The position numbers were made by a program, and so were the translations under genes. Positions 1-11,689 of a stretch of 64,000 bases of DNA are shown here, one piece after another. Each line of letters opens with the position of its first letter. Position 1 is the first letter of the stretch. Below the pieces are notes generated by a model. It worked only from the letters and a program-made list of their open reading frames with translations. It searched no databases and was not told the DNA's origin. The stretch comes from Melieria omissa (lineage: Eukaryota; Arthropoda; Insecta; Diptera; Ulidiidae), in contig OZ020267.1 in assembly GCA_963971225.1 (NCBI GenBank), positions 108,835,892 through 108,899,891 of the forward strand, in the 5' to 3' direction.

Positions 1-369
1 ACATCAAAAATCTTTGATAAAATCATGAACAATTTGAAGGTCCCATTTAGTGAAAAGTTGTTATTAATAAAGGGTTTTCCTCTGTGGTTTGATAGCTTGA
101 CACTTTTTTTTAAGTTCCTAACAATTTTCAACATACCGTGTGTTCAACAATAAACGTTATTCGCTTATTCGGTTAACTTTTAAGTGAACATTTACCGGTT
201 CTGTTTTTACATAAGCGCACATTGTTGCGGTTGTCGACGCATACATTTTAATCAATTCTCTTTGTACTTTCCGCTGCGACACGTGTAACCAAAATGATTG
301 TGCTATTTAAGAAATGTTTGGAAGCGAGCTTTTTGACGAAGTATCCTAAGGAGCCTAAATGGTGACGAC

Positions 370-1800
370 GAACCAGGAAGAGGCCGAAAACCCAAGACTT
401 CCAAGCGGCAGGATAAAGTCATCGTTGGGGTTTTTGAAAGAAACCCAACGGTCAGTCTGAGAAAAGAAAACAAAATATTATCGGAGAAGGGCTTGGATAT
501 ATCCTTAAATACGATTCGCGACAGGCTTTAACAATCAGGCATACAACGTAACGGTACTTTGTCGAAACCGTTGCTTTCAAAAAAGCATATTAAAAAGCGT
601 CTTCAGTGGGCTTACACAAATATCGACCGTGATTGGACCAAAGTAATATTTATAGATGAATCATCTTTTGTGTTGTTTAATACAATTAGACATGTTTGAT
701 TGAAAAAAGGTGAAGAAATAATTCAACGAAGTGAAAAGCATCCCCAGAAGCTTCATGTGTATGGATGCTTCTCTGCCCAATGATTTGGCGTTCTAAAGTG
801 TTTCACCGGAAATTTGAATGCAGTTAGAATGCTGTAGTTATGCAAGTATTGATCATTGAAGTCTGCTGAAAAATTATATTATATAGGGTGTTTTTTTTAG
901 AGGTATAGAACTTCGAATTGAAATAAAACACAAGAAAATCGTTTTAATGTCCATCAATTTGGCTTTATTGGAAGGATAATTTTATGCCATTAATGTTTAA
1001 ATATGATTTCGGGAATGTGGCCGCCGCGGCTGGCTCGAATAAAGCCAATTCTACAGGTCCAATTTTCAACCACTTGGACAAAGCTCCAATTGCTGTGCAC
1101 GGTGGCGAATCGATTCATTCGGGTCCTCTTCAACATTTTGCTCTACAGCGAGAATTGTTTCTTCGGTGCGCACTGTTCGACGTCTCTGCGGATGCGTATT
1201 ATCACATCGAGTAAACGTAGTGCGAAAACGACCCATGGTTAACCGAATTGCTCTGATGGAAGATTATGTCAACCATAAAATGGACGGAGCTTGCGGTAAA
1301 CTTCGCGAACTGAACCATTATTTTCGAAATAAATTTGCACGATTTGCAAGCGTTGTTCTTTTGTCAACCTGTTCATGATGAAATGGCAAACCAAGCTGAA
1401 CATAAATGACATTAGAGTTGCCAGATTTGACCACAAAATGCCAGTTTTATCTCTATTGGAAAAACAAACCTCTAAAAAAAACACCCTATATTAATAACAC
1501 AGATTGGATACTACAAGATAACGACTTCAAACACAAAAGTAAACCATGCTCAAAGTGGAAACAGGGTCACGATATTGCAAATTTGCCCTTAGCCCTTAGA
1601 GAGTGTTTAGGCTATAATGAAAGCTAAGATATCAAAAAAGAATATAAAATCATCAAAACATTTTTTTCGATTTCTCAAAAGAAGGTAGAGATCTCTTTCC
1701 GTGGAATATGTTGAAATTTTGGCTGCCAGTTGTCGCCAAGGATGTCACGCTATTATAGACTAGCAAGACATTGGACCCCAGGTTAAGCATTCTGTCGAAA
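370..1800 (+). pseudogene. Tc1-like transposase pseudogene, interrupted by a mariner derivative
   Basis: This would have been the DD34E-type cut-and-paste transposase of the surrounding element. Reading across frames and stops gives an N-terminal part (KVIVGVFERNPTVSLRKEN near 415-470), then a catalytic block with DWTKVIFIDESSF (around 632-670) and HPQKLHVYGCFSAQ (around 739-780). After the nested insert it resumes with DWILQDNDFKHKSK (about 1504-1545), which matches the family's second catalytic Asp region. IMKAKISKKNIKSSKH (about 1610-1660) and the C-terminal VEYVEILAASCRQ (about 1700-1738) follow. Several in-frame stops and frameshifts, plus the 605-bp insertion, make it non-functional. 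The match is from recognised family motifs, not a search. Confidence 0.82.
884..1488 (-). mobile_element. Mariner-like deletion derivative (MITE-like) nested in the Tc1 element
   Basis: A perfect 23-bp inverted repeat lies at 882-904 and 1468-1490 (TATAGGGTGTTTTTTTTAG then AGGT). Counting the outer TA as target duplication, the element is 605 bp. On the minus strand the interior begins with a mariner-type helix-turn-helix start, with RLTKEQRLQIVQIYFENN near 1310-1375, followed by VREVYRKLRPFYG. After frameshifts it jumps to a C-terminal end resembling RGGHIPEIIFKH (about 985-1030). The catalytic core is missing, so this is an internally deleted, non-autonomous copy. Mariner transposases are normally about 340 residues; less than half can be traced. 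Confidence 0.8.
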
Positions 1801-1899
1801 TATATAATAATATCTATTTCTGAAAAAGAAAAAATTTTTTTAAAATAAATGTAATGTACACTCTGTGAGAGAAGAACATTTTTTGTTGAACACACTGTA

Positions 1900-3065
1900 T
1901 ATTCCGACAGAAATGCTCGGTTAGGTTCGCCATTCGTCATGTTAAGATTCGAAGCACTAAAAGACGTGAACATGTCAAGACTGGTTTCGGAATCTTTCAA
2001 AATTTAGTCGACATTTTTAAATATACTTTCAAGATCGAATGTCGAGTCCAGTCTAATACTGTTTGTATACCTTCAGCCTAGAAATATAGTGTGGCCCCAA
2101 GTATGCCAAGTGACATGGAATACAGATGAACCATAGATCAACTAGATGATGCCTTCAGAACTTGAAACTATCCAAAGTTTCTCCAGCTTTATGCCTCCTA
2201 ACATAAGTCCTAACAGCATTCCCAGGAAATAAACACCCGTGAAAGTGCACTCAAATCGGTTCTTTTAAGCGGGAACTGTATATATCAAAATAAATTGTAT
2301 ACACTAAAAAAAAAAAATTGAATGTTTTCGTTGTTCGGTGCTCAGTTTAATAAGCATTAATATTTTCAGGCGAATTCCCACATCCAAGATTGAACTATAG
2401 AAGTGATCACTAACTTCTTATTCAAATTGAAATCAACAAGAATCATTTTATGCATAATAATTTTTGTGTTTTATTTTTGTATTTTTATTCATAATTTATA
2501 GAATAATTAATTATGTTAGTTATTATTAATTTTACAGTTATTTAAATTTACGTTACAATTTTCGATTTGTTGTTTGAATGCCATTTAGCACTTTTGCCCG
2601 CCCATAAAATCATAAAACTGTTGAATGTGTGGAATGTGAGAATGTATATGTGTGTGTGTGTATTGCGTATGTGAGGCTTGGAGACTCATTAAATGCAGTG
2701 CGAGTCAAATGCATAAATGCGTGTGACAGATAAACACTAAAAGAGCAATGACAAAAACAAAAAATAAAATGAGAAAAGTTTTGATTGATTCAAATAAGTT
2801 TTGTACAACAAAACATTTTACAAGAGGCGTTTCAAGATAACGTAATACAAATTGTATTTGAAACATAAGTAAGAAATTACAAAATTTCTATTTGTATTTA
2901 TTAAGTTGAGTATTTTTCAACCCACCTTCATAATGAGTATGAAGGACTGTTCAAAGAAGCTTTAGGATCATTTGGATTCACTAAGAATCATTTGGAATCA
3001 CTTAGAATCATTTTAAAAGTGTTCAAAGCAGTTTTTATTACCGATCAAAGTAAAAGGCTGCGCTC
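1900..3065. other. Non-coding interval, nothing assigned
   Basis: AT-rich sequence with a short (TG)n run near 2650. No homology-bearing open frame, tandem array or inverted repeat is convincing here. Confidence 0.5.
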
Positions 3066-3067
3066 TA

Positions 3068-3440
3068 CAAGGTAGGTAGGTAGGTAGCAGCGACTGCGTG
3101 CTCACTGAGCACACTCAAGTAGCACTATGTGCCGTTTTGTTGTCGCCTCCTCGACTGCGTCTTCCCTGCTTGGGAGAAAATACTTGGCCTTAAAGCCAAC
3201 CCGCATCGTCCAAATAGGACTTGATGCATTTCAGTCTTGTCTGAGACAGATCAGCTAGAGAGCTAATCAGACTGTTCCCCACGGAACTTAGTCTTTTAAA
3301 AGCTAAGGCAGGGCAGCCGCAGAGGAAATGTTCGAGTGTTTCTCTCTCGTTGATTTCCCTGCATCTTCTGCAAAAAGGGTTGTGGGGGATTCCCAATCTC
3401 GCCGCGTGTAGACCAATTGGCCAGTGACAAAGATTCTCAA
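3068..3440 (-). mobile_element. 3' end of a LINE (RNase H-type, LOA/I-like), truncated copy A
   Basis: Reading the minus strand from about 3440, an open frame gives CHWPIGLHAARLGIPHNPFC, then RRCREINERETLEHFLCGCP and ends in LKCIKSYLDDAGWL at 3190. The Cys-rich CX2C...H...C segment after a GLHAARLGI motif is typical of the extreme C-terminus of insect non-LTR retrotransposons. A 3' UTR of about 110 bp follows and ends in a (CTAC)n tail at about 3070-3090. It is a severely 5'-truncated remnant. A diverged sister copy lies at 6375-6678 in the opposite orientation. Confidence 0.78.
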
Positions 3441-3444
3441 CAAA

Positions 3445-6030
3445 ATCTTGTATGTTTTTGGATCTGTACGGATACGGATATATTTATGGATTGGTTAATG
3501 ATATTCATCTGGCAACGCTCAGGACTCGAACAGAGACTTTGCGAGGCCTCAGGACCAGTCAGTGTAATCCAACGCAACTTAATGCTTCAGATTTCGTTTG
3601 CTTTAAGCAAAAAATTAGTATTAATGTTGAAAAAATCAATTTTGTTTACAAAAAATTAAAGTTAAGCTCATTTTCCATTTCATTGTATAATCACTCGTTC
3701 GTTCCATGGCTTTCCGTCCCATTCAAACATGCAGTTAACGCTTCACAGTGTGAGTGTGCGTGATGGTGTCTGTGTGTGTGCGCTTAATATTTTAAGTTCT
3801 TTACTTTTTTCAATGTATTTACAGCAAATCAAATAATTTATTTTTGTTTTTCGTTTGTTATTAAATATTTAGCTCTTGCATTGCATTTTGCGCTGTTTTT
3901 AGCAATAATTTTGCACATTTCTGCAAACGTTGTTTGTGTTTTTTGTGTTTTTTATTTATAATGACTTTATATACGAATTGTTTAATATTTATAACTTTTT
4001 TTCGAAAATAAAAAACAAAACATTATTAATTAAGCTCGAATTTGACAAAATAGCCTTCAACACTAACAACATTATCATAAAAAGTGTATTTGTAGCTTAT
4101 GTAGTGTTGCTTTCAATTAAAAACCAAAACCTGGGTTTATTCAAATTATGAACTTTCAAATTATACAAAATAATTAATTATGAAAATATTCATTGTTTAG
4201 TTTTTTTAAATGATTATAAATTTTTGTTTATAAAATGTTATACGTAAATACAAGTTTTACATTGGCTGAACGTAAGTTTACGATTTTTTGGCTATAAAAA
4301 TTAAATTAGTTGTAGCTCTGCGGCACAGGCTATTATTTTAATTATTTTTTTAAAATAATTTTTTAAAATTGTTTAAAGTTTGTTTTTCGTCACGTTGATT
4401 TGTTTTGTTTTGTAAGTTTGAACTATTTTTGGTTTTGCATTTCTTGCGGTTGTTGGCGTCTTGGCGGTTTGGCGCACAATAAAAAAGGAAATTCTTTAAA
4501 TATAGTTTTTGCTTTTGTGTCGGCAACTTTTGTTTCATTGCTGCAGCCAGATTGCTCTATGCTCGCTCAACTTGTTGCACATTGGCGTAAATCTTTTTTG
4601 CAATTTCTCTTTTAATACATTTCCTAAGGCGACTTTCAATTTGTGTGTGTATGTGTGTGAGTGTGTGTGTGTGTAATTTTTCATTATGTTTTTTGTTTTA
4701 AAAACTTTTGCGGCGTTTTGTAGTGTGTTCCAAAATGCATTTTGCTTGCTTTCTGCTGCTGATTGCCAACACTCTAATCAACACGCATTCAATCATCAAT
4801 CAATCAATCAATTGGCAAAGGAACAATTTGTTGTTGGTTTTTTCATATACTTTTCAAAATAATGTAAAAATGATGCAAGTTTGAAGAACTGTCAAACATA
4901 AGAAATTCGAAACATATTTACTATAAAAATTCGTCTATTAATACAACAAAAAAAATGCTGTCGGCACAAACGCCGAGTGATCGCTTTACAAGTTACTCGC
5001 CGCACGAGTTGTTTGCTTCTTCTTGTTAGTTTTGTTTTTCAATTCAAATTAGTTACAGTTATAACAGATTCAGTCTTTAAGGATTTTTGCGCTTTAGCTT
5101 TACGAACATAAACGATAAACGAATTAATTTAATTAATAACTTTTGTAATTAACATATTGTAGTTGTTGTTGTTGCTGCGGCAACTCATCTCATATGCTTC
5201 AAAGTTTTCCACTTGACGACGACTTGCTTGCACTGCCCGCCGCTGCTGTTAGGAATTTGGTTTGTTGTTGCTCAACATCGGTCACATTATTGCTTTGTCT
5301 GCTTTTGTTGTTGTTGTTGTTGTAGTTTTGTTATTTTCTGAATTGCATGATTCTTTTTAAATTTTATAGCCAAAAATACACCCAAACAAGTTTGTTTTTA
5401 AAATGTTGCTTTAAACAAACAATTTTGAATTTTGTTATTACCGAAATAATGTTTACAATCTACACGTACGTATGTATGTATGTATATGTGGTTAGTATAT
5501 TTGTATGTAGGTAATTTAGATTTAGTAAAAATGCCAAAAAATCTTTAAGTCTAAATTTCTTTGTGTAGGTTTTTTTTCGTTTCGTTTCGTTTCATTTGCT
5601 TTTAAATTTAATGTTTTGTGTCTTGCTTAATATAAAATTTGTATACATTTTTTATGAATTTTCTCTGTTATATGTCAAACATTTATTCACCAAAATGCCA
5701 AAATTGCAAATAATTCAATTTGCTTTACTTTTGAAATTTTTTCTTTAGTTTGCTTACGATTTTTCTGCTCATCTGCTGTTTTTCCAGCTCAGTTCATTTG
5801 TTGTTGTTGATGTTAATAAATAAGTTTTGCATAGATTTATTTTCACTTATGGACGTTCCGAAACTTTTCTACTCCAGTTACTGCAAATACTTTGAATTGC
5901 ACAGTGAGATTGAAATCAGCACAGCGCTGAGAGAGTTAAATGCATTGAAGGACAATTCAAGAATATAAAACTATTGAATAGTAAATGCATTTTCGCAACA
6001 ATTGAAGTGACTTTGAAAAGGAGTTGGCAG
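3445..6030. other. Non-coding T-rich interval
   Basis: Long T-rich stretches with TTG-triplet runs (5160-5180, 5300-5320), (GT)n near 4643-4672 and a TCAA run near 4795-4812. The minus strand has the CAA-rich look of fly introns or UTRs. A 24-codon frame at about 4953-5027 stands out by composition only. No recognisable protein is encoded. Confidence 0.5.
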
Positions 6031-6035
6031 TTTTT

Positions 6036-6207
6036 AGGGAATCAGCCTTAACACTGAAATGTAGAAGAAGACTTGAAGATTTTTGTTATTTTGTTACAAG
6101 GCTTTCTGAAAAGAAATCTGCTATGCTGACAAGGGAATCAGCCTTAACACTAAAATGTAGAAGATTTGAAGATTTTTCTAAAAAGAAATCTGCTATGCTG
6201 ACAAGGT
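6036..6207 (+). repeat. Tandem duplication, two copies
   Basis: Two adjacent copies (6036-6131 and 6132-about 6207) begin AGGGAATCAGCCTTAACACT and end AAATCTGCTATGCTGACAAG. The second copy has lost about 20 bp internally. Apart from that deletion the copies are nearly identical, suggesting a fairly recent slippage or unequal exchange. Confidence 0.85.
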
Positions 6208-6374
6208 CGTTCTTAAATCGGACAACGAAGACAACTAAGAGAATGTGTTTCAATTTTGAAACAACTGCAATCAGCATAGACTAAATTCATTCATTAAACC
6301 ACTCAGGTGCAAACTGTCGACTCAAACGATCTGCTGCTAAATTACCGCAGAAATGTTTCTAAGCGGACAGCAAT

Positions 6375-6678
6375 GATCGCGGGCCACTGACCAGTTGGTC
6401 TACACAAAGCGAGGTTGGAAACTTCATACAATTATTTTTGCATAAGCTGCCTTAGCGTTAAAAAAACTACATTCCCTACCTAGCGACCTTAGCTGATCTG
6501 AAGGAGACAAGACTGAAATGCATAAAGTGGTGTTTTGACAATGTCGATTGGCTCTGGATTGTCGATTGGCTCTAAGACTAAATTTTCGCTTTCATGTGGG
6601 GAAGACCTATTCGAGGAAGTAGTGTTATTTGAGCAAGTTCAGTGAACTCAGAATTCCTGCTATCTACTTACTTACCTG
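6375..6678 (+). mobile_element. 3' end of a LINE (same family as 3068-3440), copy B
   Basis: On the plus strand, GHxPVGLHKARLE (about 6396-6433) and LADLKETRLKCIKWCFDN (about 6491-6545) are readable between stops. They match the GLHAARLGI and LADLSQTRLKCIKSYLDD parts of the copy at 3068-3440. The 3' UTRs also align, sharing TGAG...TCAGTGA...CTGCTA, and end here in a degenerate (CTAC/CTTA)n tail at 6659-6677. It is a 5'-truncated, decayed copy. Confidence 0.72.
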
Positions 6679-6733
6679 GAACTAAGCAAAGCTCTCCATT
6701 GTGTCCACACATGGCCTTATGTCCCTCACATTG

Positions 6734-7003
6734 TGTGTAGACTTATGAAAGGAAAAATTCTCAGCATTCAACTATTTTCAATCGCTTCTCTGATTCACTT
6801 CATATCATACTTCACATTTATATGGATCAAACTTTTCCATACACATCTCAGAGGCTTTTTGTGACTGCTGTGTAGACTTATGAAAGGAAAAATTCTCAGC
6901 ATTCAACTATTTTCAATCGCTTCTCTGATTCACTTCATATCATACTTCACATTTTTATAGATCAAACTTTTCCATACACATCTCAGAGGCTTTTTCTGAC
7001 TGC
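6734..7003 (+). repeat. 135-bp tandem duplication, near-identical
   Basis: Unit 1 is 6734-6868 and unit 2 is 6869-7003. Both start TGTGTAGACTTATGAAAGG and end GACTGC, and only a handful of bases differ. The duplication is probably recent. No protein or element is recognised in it. Confidence 0.92.
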
Positions 7004-7009
7004 TGTTTC

Positions 7010-8670
7010 CACATTTTTTTCCATATGCCTGATTTCATGCTTCAAAATTTACATACTCAAACATTTCTAACGCACTTAAACTACTCAGCACTGCACTTCT
7101 CTGCCCACTGCACTGATTCGTTTGTATTTCGTTACGCTTACATTACTTGTGTTTGGTTGCATTTTCATTTAAAGTGGTTGTTTTTCATAAATTTTGTTTT
7201 CTCAAAATTCAGTTGTTTTTAGGAGCATATTAATTTGTTTAACTTTGCAATTAGACAAAAATTCGAATTTCTCACACTCTAAGCAAAATTTCACTGTTCA
7301 CGACTGTACGCAATTATTTAGAATTTTCAAAACAAAAAACATCAGCGCCATTTTCAATGATTAGCACATCACCAACACATTGATGTCGTTGGTACAATCA
7401 CGCGCGCTTTCAACAATCAATTGAAACAAAAAATAAATATTCATTTGTTTCAAAATAACCAAAAATCGTTTGGTTTCTGTTTAGCCTGTTGCAGCTTGTC
7501 GCTGTCAATGGGTGGGGTTACTCATTTCATGCATTTTTCGTATTATTAAATATTACTTAATCTCATTTTTAATTTACATCATCTTCTAAAAAACAGGCCA
7601 ACTGAAATTTCGGCATTCCTGCTGTTATTGATTTGTTTACTTCTTTTGCTTTAGCTGCTCTCTCTTTGTCTCTCTCTCTCTTTTATACCTTCATTTCTTT
7701 TGCTATTTCAAATATCATTTTTTTATAATTCAAAAATTTTTAATATGTTTTGTTTTTGTCTTTTTTGTATAACCGGTCTGTCGTTTTTTTGCTTTTGTAT
7801 TTGTTTTTTGGTTGTTGTTCTTGTAGTTTTCGTACAATTAGATAAGGCAACTGCATTTGTTTTGTTTGTTCGCTTTGGTTGGCGATTCACTTTTTGTTTT
7901 GTTACTATTCTGAACTGTGGAATTTTGTAGTTTGTTGTTATAGCTTCTGCATATTTCTTTGTTGTAGTTGTTGTTGTTGTTCTTCTTGTTGTAGTTATGG
8001 TTTTTGGCTTTGATAAACTGCATTGTGTGTGTGTGTGAGTATGTTGGTGTTGCATGTGTAAAATTTTGCTTACGACTTGCCAGACTTGTGTGAACAAAAT
8101 GCAATTTTTGCTGCTCATTTTGTTAATAAATAAATCAAAGAATTAATTTTATTAATTCCAAAACTTGTAATTTTTTGTTGGTTGACTCCTAAAAACAACG
8201 AAATGCGTTTCAGTTTTTGTTCCGCTTAAAATTTGCATTTTTGATATTACCAGTGATTTCTAAAAGATTTAAGATTTTGCTTGCTTTTTTGCATTTTTTT
8301 GTTTCGCATTAGGTTAATTTACTCGAAATGTGTGTAATTTACATGGAAACATGTTTTTGTTTTGATTTTTTTTTTGTTTTGTTTATAAAATTACATTTGC
8401 TTTTGTTGTGTGTCTGCTCTGCTGTACTGTAATTTTGCGTTCGAAAAATTAATGCAGTTTATTGCGAGTATGATTTTTCTATTCAAGTTGAAATATATGG
8501 AAAAAATATTTGCTAAATATTTGTAAAATAATTTAAAATAAAAAAAAATTAAGAAATATTGTAATGGAACAAAAATATAAAACAAGTGAAAACAAGTTGC
8601 TTTCCTACAAAACTTGATTATATCAAGTGGGTTGCTAGTAGTCTTCATATAGTTTCTTCTTATAACCTCA
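7010..8670. other. Non-coding T-rich interval
   Basis: T-rich sequence with TTG-triplet runs around 7960-7995 and a short (GT)n at 8023-8037. Apparent open frames on the minus strand are artefacts of CAA/ACA repeats. Nothing else was identified. Confidence 0.5.
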
Positions 8671-8683
8671 ACAGTAAGAAAAA

Positions 8684-8875
8684 ATAATCATAATAATAAA
8701 AATATAAAAAAATAAAATAATAAAATTTGTAAAATATATAAAAAATGATGCATAAAAAATGTAAATCAACAGTAGAAAATATAATCATAATAATAAAAAT
8801 ATAAAAAAATAATATAATAAAATTTGTAAAATAAATAAAAAATGATATATAAAAAATGTAAATCATAGAAAATAT
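8684..8875 (+). repeat. AT-rich tandem duplication, about 97-bp period
   Basis: Two copies begin at 8684 and 8781 with ATAATCATAATAATAAAAAT and both continue through TTTGTAAAAT...AAAAATGTAAATCA. The sequence is almost pure A/T, so any open frame here is without meaning. Confidence 0.8.
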
Positions 8876-9295
8876 AATATTGATAATATTCATAGTAAGA
8901 AAATATAATAAAAATATTATTTGTAATTTCAATTTTTGTTTATTCAAATAATTTTCGAAATTATGTGAAAAGAAAATATTCAAAATTAGGTATAAAGTAC
9001 ATTGAAAAACTTAAAGAGTGAAACTTAAACGCTAACAATGAAAAGAACATTAAAGTCTAAAGTCAAAGTATTGGAAGCAAAATTCTTTAAAACAAATTGA
9101 ATTCAACAAAGTAATTTAACGTAACAGAACAATTTGTGGTGGCGGGTTTTTTGTACCCTTAACTCTATTTAGCTTATTTTAAAAGTATATATTGTAACAA
9201 AAATTGAAATTGTTTGTTGAAAATATACGCATTTGTATAAACGTTACAAATCAATGCTTATCTTGCGACTTCTGCTCCTCCACAAGTTTTTGCGT

Positions 9296-10494
9296 TTAAT
9301 GGAATTTTCGCTTTTTACCGCCACGCTTTTTTCCTTTACCCTTTAATTTACGTTTCTTACTGCTGCCAGCGGAGGCGCCACCTTCACGTAACGCTGGATC
9401 GCGGCTAATCTCACCCAATATTTCATCACCCAGCGTTGCTGCAAGGAAAACAAATAAAGTGTGAGCAATATATAAATTTGCCATCAATTACTATTAGCAA
9501 TCATTTACCTAAAGTGGTGAGTTTTCGCTGACGATGCTTTTCAGCTTTGGTCACCGGCAGACGTGTCAAATATGTCTCTTCGTACTCTTCTTTTTCTTTT
9601 TGTGTTTTGGACAGCAGCTGTTGAGCGCGCGAGCCGGACGAAATTTCAGTGGGCGCATCCAAGTATTCCTCCTTCAGATCTTGCAACATGGACGAGCTAC
9701 AAAATGCATTCACAGTTAAAATAAAATTTGCCTAAAGTTAAAGTTCGAATGCTTATTTACGTGATGGCGCGTTTCTTGGCACGTTCCAACAGTTTCTTAT
9801 CCTTGTCTATGGGCTTTTCGTCGCCATCATAGTAGACTGGTTTGATTTTGGGCGGCACATAAATGCCCGATTTGCCAGCAGTGGCAGCCTTCTTTGGTTT
9901 CTTCATGCCCGTCTCGGCGCCGTCCTCGTCATCCGATTCTGATTCAGAGTCGGAATTATCGGCTGCTGAATCGTGTGCGTCGGCATCAAGATTGCCGGTA
10001 TTTGTGAGCATATTATCGGGATTGGGCTGCCAGGACAAACACATTGATTTTAGTTAATTTCATGTATTTTTGACATCGAATAGTTGCATACTCACCTTGT
10101 ATAAAATGGGATCCGAACTGCTGGATACACCGGTTGTGGCCGTTTTCACCAGTTTGTCAATTTGATAGCGCAGTTTGTGATCAATGGGTCGTATTTTCTC
10201 CAGCACGGTGCGTATTTCAATGAGTCGTTCAATGGAGGGATCACCCTCGATGGTTTCGCCCGAACATTTGCGCAGCACCACATAGGTTAGATTGATCAAA
10301 TAGTCCAGCAGCATGTGATATTTGACTTCGAGAAAACTGAGTCCATATTCTGTGGTCAATTCGCCGCGTTTCACGCGCTGCAACATGCTCTCCACCAGAT
10401 CGGTCACCTGTTTCACGTTGCTGTTCATTTCGCCGAGCAGCTGAATGGCCTGTGGTATGTCCTGTTGCTGCACTTCGCAGTCATAGTCCAGTGC
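9296..10494 (-). CDS. Neuroguidin/LCP5-like protein (Sas10/Utp3/C1D family), 5' exon not located
   Basis: Four exons can be joined on the minus strand: 10494-10096, 10026-9761, 9696-9509 and 9438-9296. All introns (69, 64 and 70 bp) have GT...AG ends, and the codons split across the last two junctions restore conserved sequence (RAIT/SSML and TTL/ATLGDE). The N-terminal third is the Sas10/Utp3/C1D helical domain, with EYGLSFLEVKYHMLLDYL followed by RTVLEKIRPIDHKLRYQIDK. An acidic Ser/Asp/Glu linker follows, then YVPPKIKPVYYD, a basic ERAKKRAITSSMLQDLKEEY segment, and a Lys/Arg-rich tail ending KKRGGKKRKFH. The traced part is about 330 residues, close to human neuroguidin (about 315). Family members act in the SSU processome with U3 snoRNP (yeast LCP5) and bind eIF4E/CPEB in vertebrates; nuclear or nucleolar location is inferred. 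The exon at 10494 opens in frame on an acceptor AG, so the start codon lies upstream, possibly beyond the LINE at 10803-11680. Confidence 0.93.
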
Positions 10495-10499
10495 CTGGA

Positions 10500-10800
10500 A
10501 ATGTAAAAATAAGAAATTATACAAATGAGAATTTCAGTGGACGAGGTGTAAGATTATAGTTTATACTTTTATAAGTTTTGTAAGAGAAGAATTACTGAAA
10601 ATCCTTTTCTATCGAACTTGATATAAAAGTTACATGGTCCAGAGGAAATAGTGGCAACAAAATGGCGCCAACGCGCTAATTGGAGATCGGAACATTGCCA
10701 CTGGAACCATTCAACTAACCGAGAGAAACCAAATAAAGCATTGAAGCGAACAGTTGTTCACTTCATGCGATGAAATTTTAACAAAAATATATACTTAGCA
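10500..10800 (-). promoter_or_regulatory. Putative intron 1 / 5' region of the neuroguidin-like gene
   Basis: The interval starts with a good 3' splice acceptor (pyrimidine-rich, TTTCCAG, about 10495-10510). Further up the minus strand lies a less AT-rich patch at about 10640-10720 that could be 5' UTR. No ATG followed by a consensus donor is convincing, so neither the first exon nor the promoter is called. Confidence 0.35.
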
Positions 10801-10802
10801 TA

Positions 10803-11680
10803 TGGGTCGATGGATCCAAGACGGAAGAAGGAACTGGGGCAGAAATCTTTAGCTCCGGTTTCCAGTCTTCTGTAAGTCTTGGGGATAAAGCCTCGATTTT
10901 TCAGGTTGAGGTCTTTGCCATAAATGTGTGTACCAGGAAATTACTAACGCTCAATGTTAGAAGGAAAAGCATAATCATAATGTCAGACAGCCAGGCGGCA
11001 ATCAAGGCCCTGGGCTCGATGACATTTGACTCCAAACTGATCTGGGAGACAGCAACTGTTCTCCAATATCTCTCAAGGGAAAACCAAGTGACCAAGAAAC
11101 CACTGTGGGCACGATGGTAATGAGGAGGCGCACAGATTGGCAAAGGATGGGGCTGCTAGCCGGCCCTACGGACCTGAACCAATCATAGGTGTTAGCAAGT
11201 CCCATTACAAACATTGTGTTAAACAGGAATTCATTAATCGAGCAAATCACAAATGGTCGAACACAATGGGGCAACGATGCTCCAAGCTTTTCTTTCCAGC
11301 TTACTCGGAAAGGAAATCTAAGTACCTAATTGACCTAAGCAGAAAGGAGCTCAAGGTCATGACGAGAATGCTAAGTGGACACTATCTGCTAAATATGCAT
11401 AGGACGCGTCTAGGATTAACGCAGATGCAGATTTTGTATGGAAGAGAAAGAGACTTCTGTACATGTCATAACTGAATGCCCTGCCCTAATACACGCAAGA
11501 AAGCGAATATTAGGGAAGGAGGTAATACAGACGAGAGATTTGTCTAAAATAAATCTAAGGAATCTAAAGAAGTTCCTAGATAACATTGGAGGACATGAAC
11601 TCTTAGTAACTTAGAGTAACTTAGAGGGACATGTGTCTCGGGCAGGTGTTGTCCGAATCCCAAAACTAATCTATCTATCC
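10803..11680 (+). mobile_element. 5'-truncated LINE carrying an RNase H domain, with 10-bp target duplication
   Basis: The 10-bp direct repeat ACTTAGCATA flanks the insertion exactly (10793-10802 and 11681-11690). Frame 10807-11100 encodes the start of an RNase H domain: VDGSKTEEGTGAEIF with its catalytic Asp, FQVEVFAI with the Glu, and SDSQAAIKALGS with the second Asp. After one frameshift near 11100 it continues GHDGNEEAHRLAKDGAA and runs to the Cys/His-rich C-terminal segment ETSVHVITECPALIHARKR, ending about 11614. The 3' UTR is short and the tail is (CTAT)n-like rather than poly(A). RNase H downstream of the reverse transcriptase fits the I/LOA group of non-LTR elements. Everything upstream, including the reverse transcriptase, is absent. 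Confidence 0.88.
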
Positions 11681-11689
11681 ACTTAGCAT

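Larger units (their letters stand above)
136..1897 (+). mobile_element. Tc1-like DNA transposon, degenerate, with nested insertion
   Basis: Imperfect terminal inverted repeats of about 27 bp bound the element. The left end starts CCGTGTGTTCAACAA (from 136). The right end, read on the minus strand, starts CAGTGTGTTCAACAA (to 1897). A TA lies outside each end (134-135 and 1898-1899), as expected for the Tc1/mariner superfamily. The interior encodes a broken Tc1-type transposase on the plus strand and is split by a separate 605-bp mariner derivative. Without that insert the element would be about 1.16 kb, somewhat short of usual Tc1 lengths. Confidence 0.8.

Noticed and set aside
1653..2000. 115-codon minus-strand frame
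   Set aside because: Overlaps the decayed C-terminus and right end of the Tc1-like element on the other strand. No independent support.
4953..5027. 24-codon frame MLSAQTPSDRFTSY...
   Set aside because: Unusual composition for its surroundings, but too short to support without expression or conservation.
10496..10524. ATG at 10524 as the start of the neuroguidin-like protein
   Set aside because: The residues it adds are the translated splice-acceptor tract (TTTACATTTCCAG), so the true start must be in an upstream exon.
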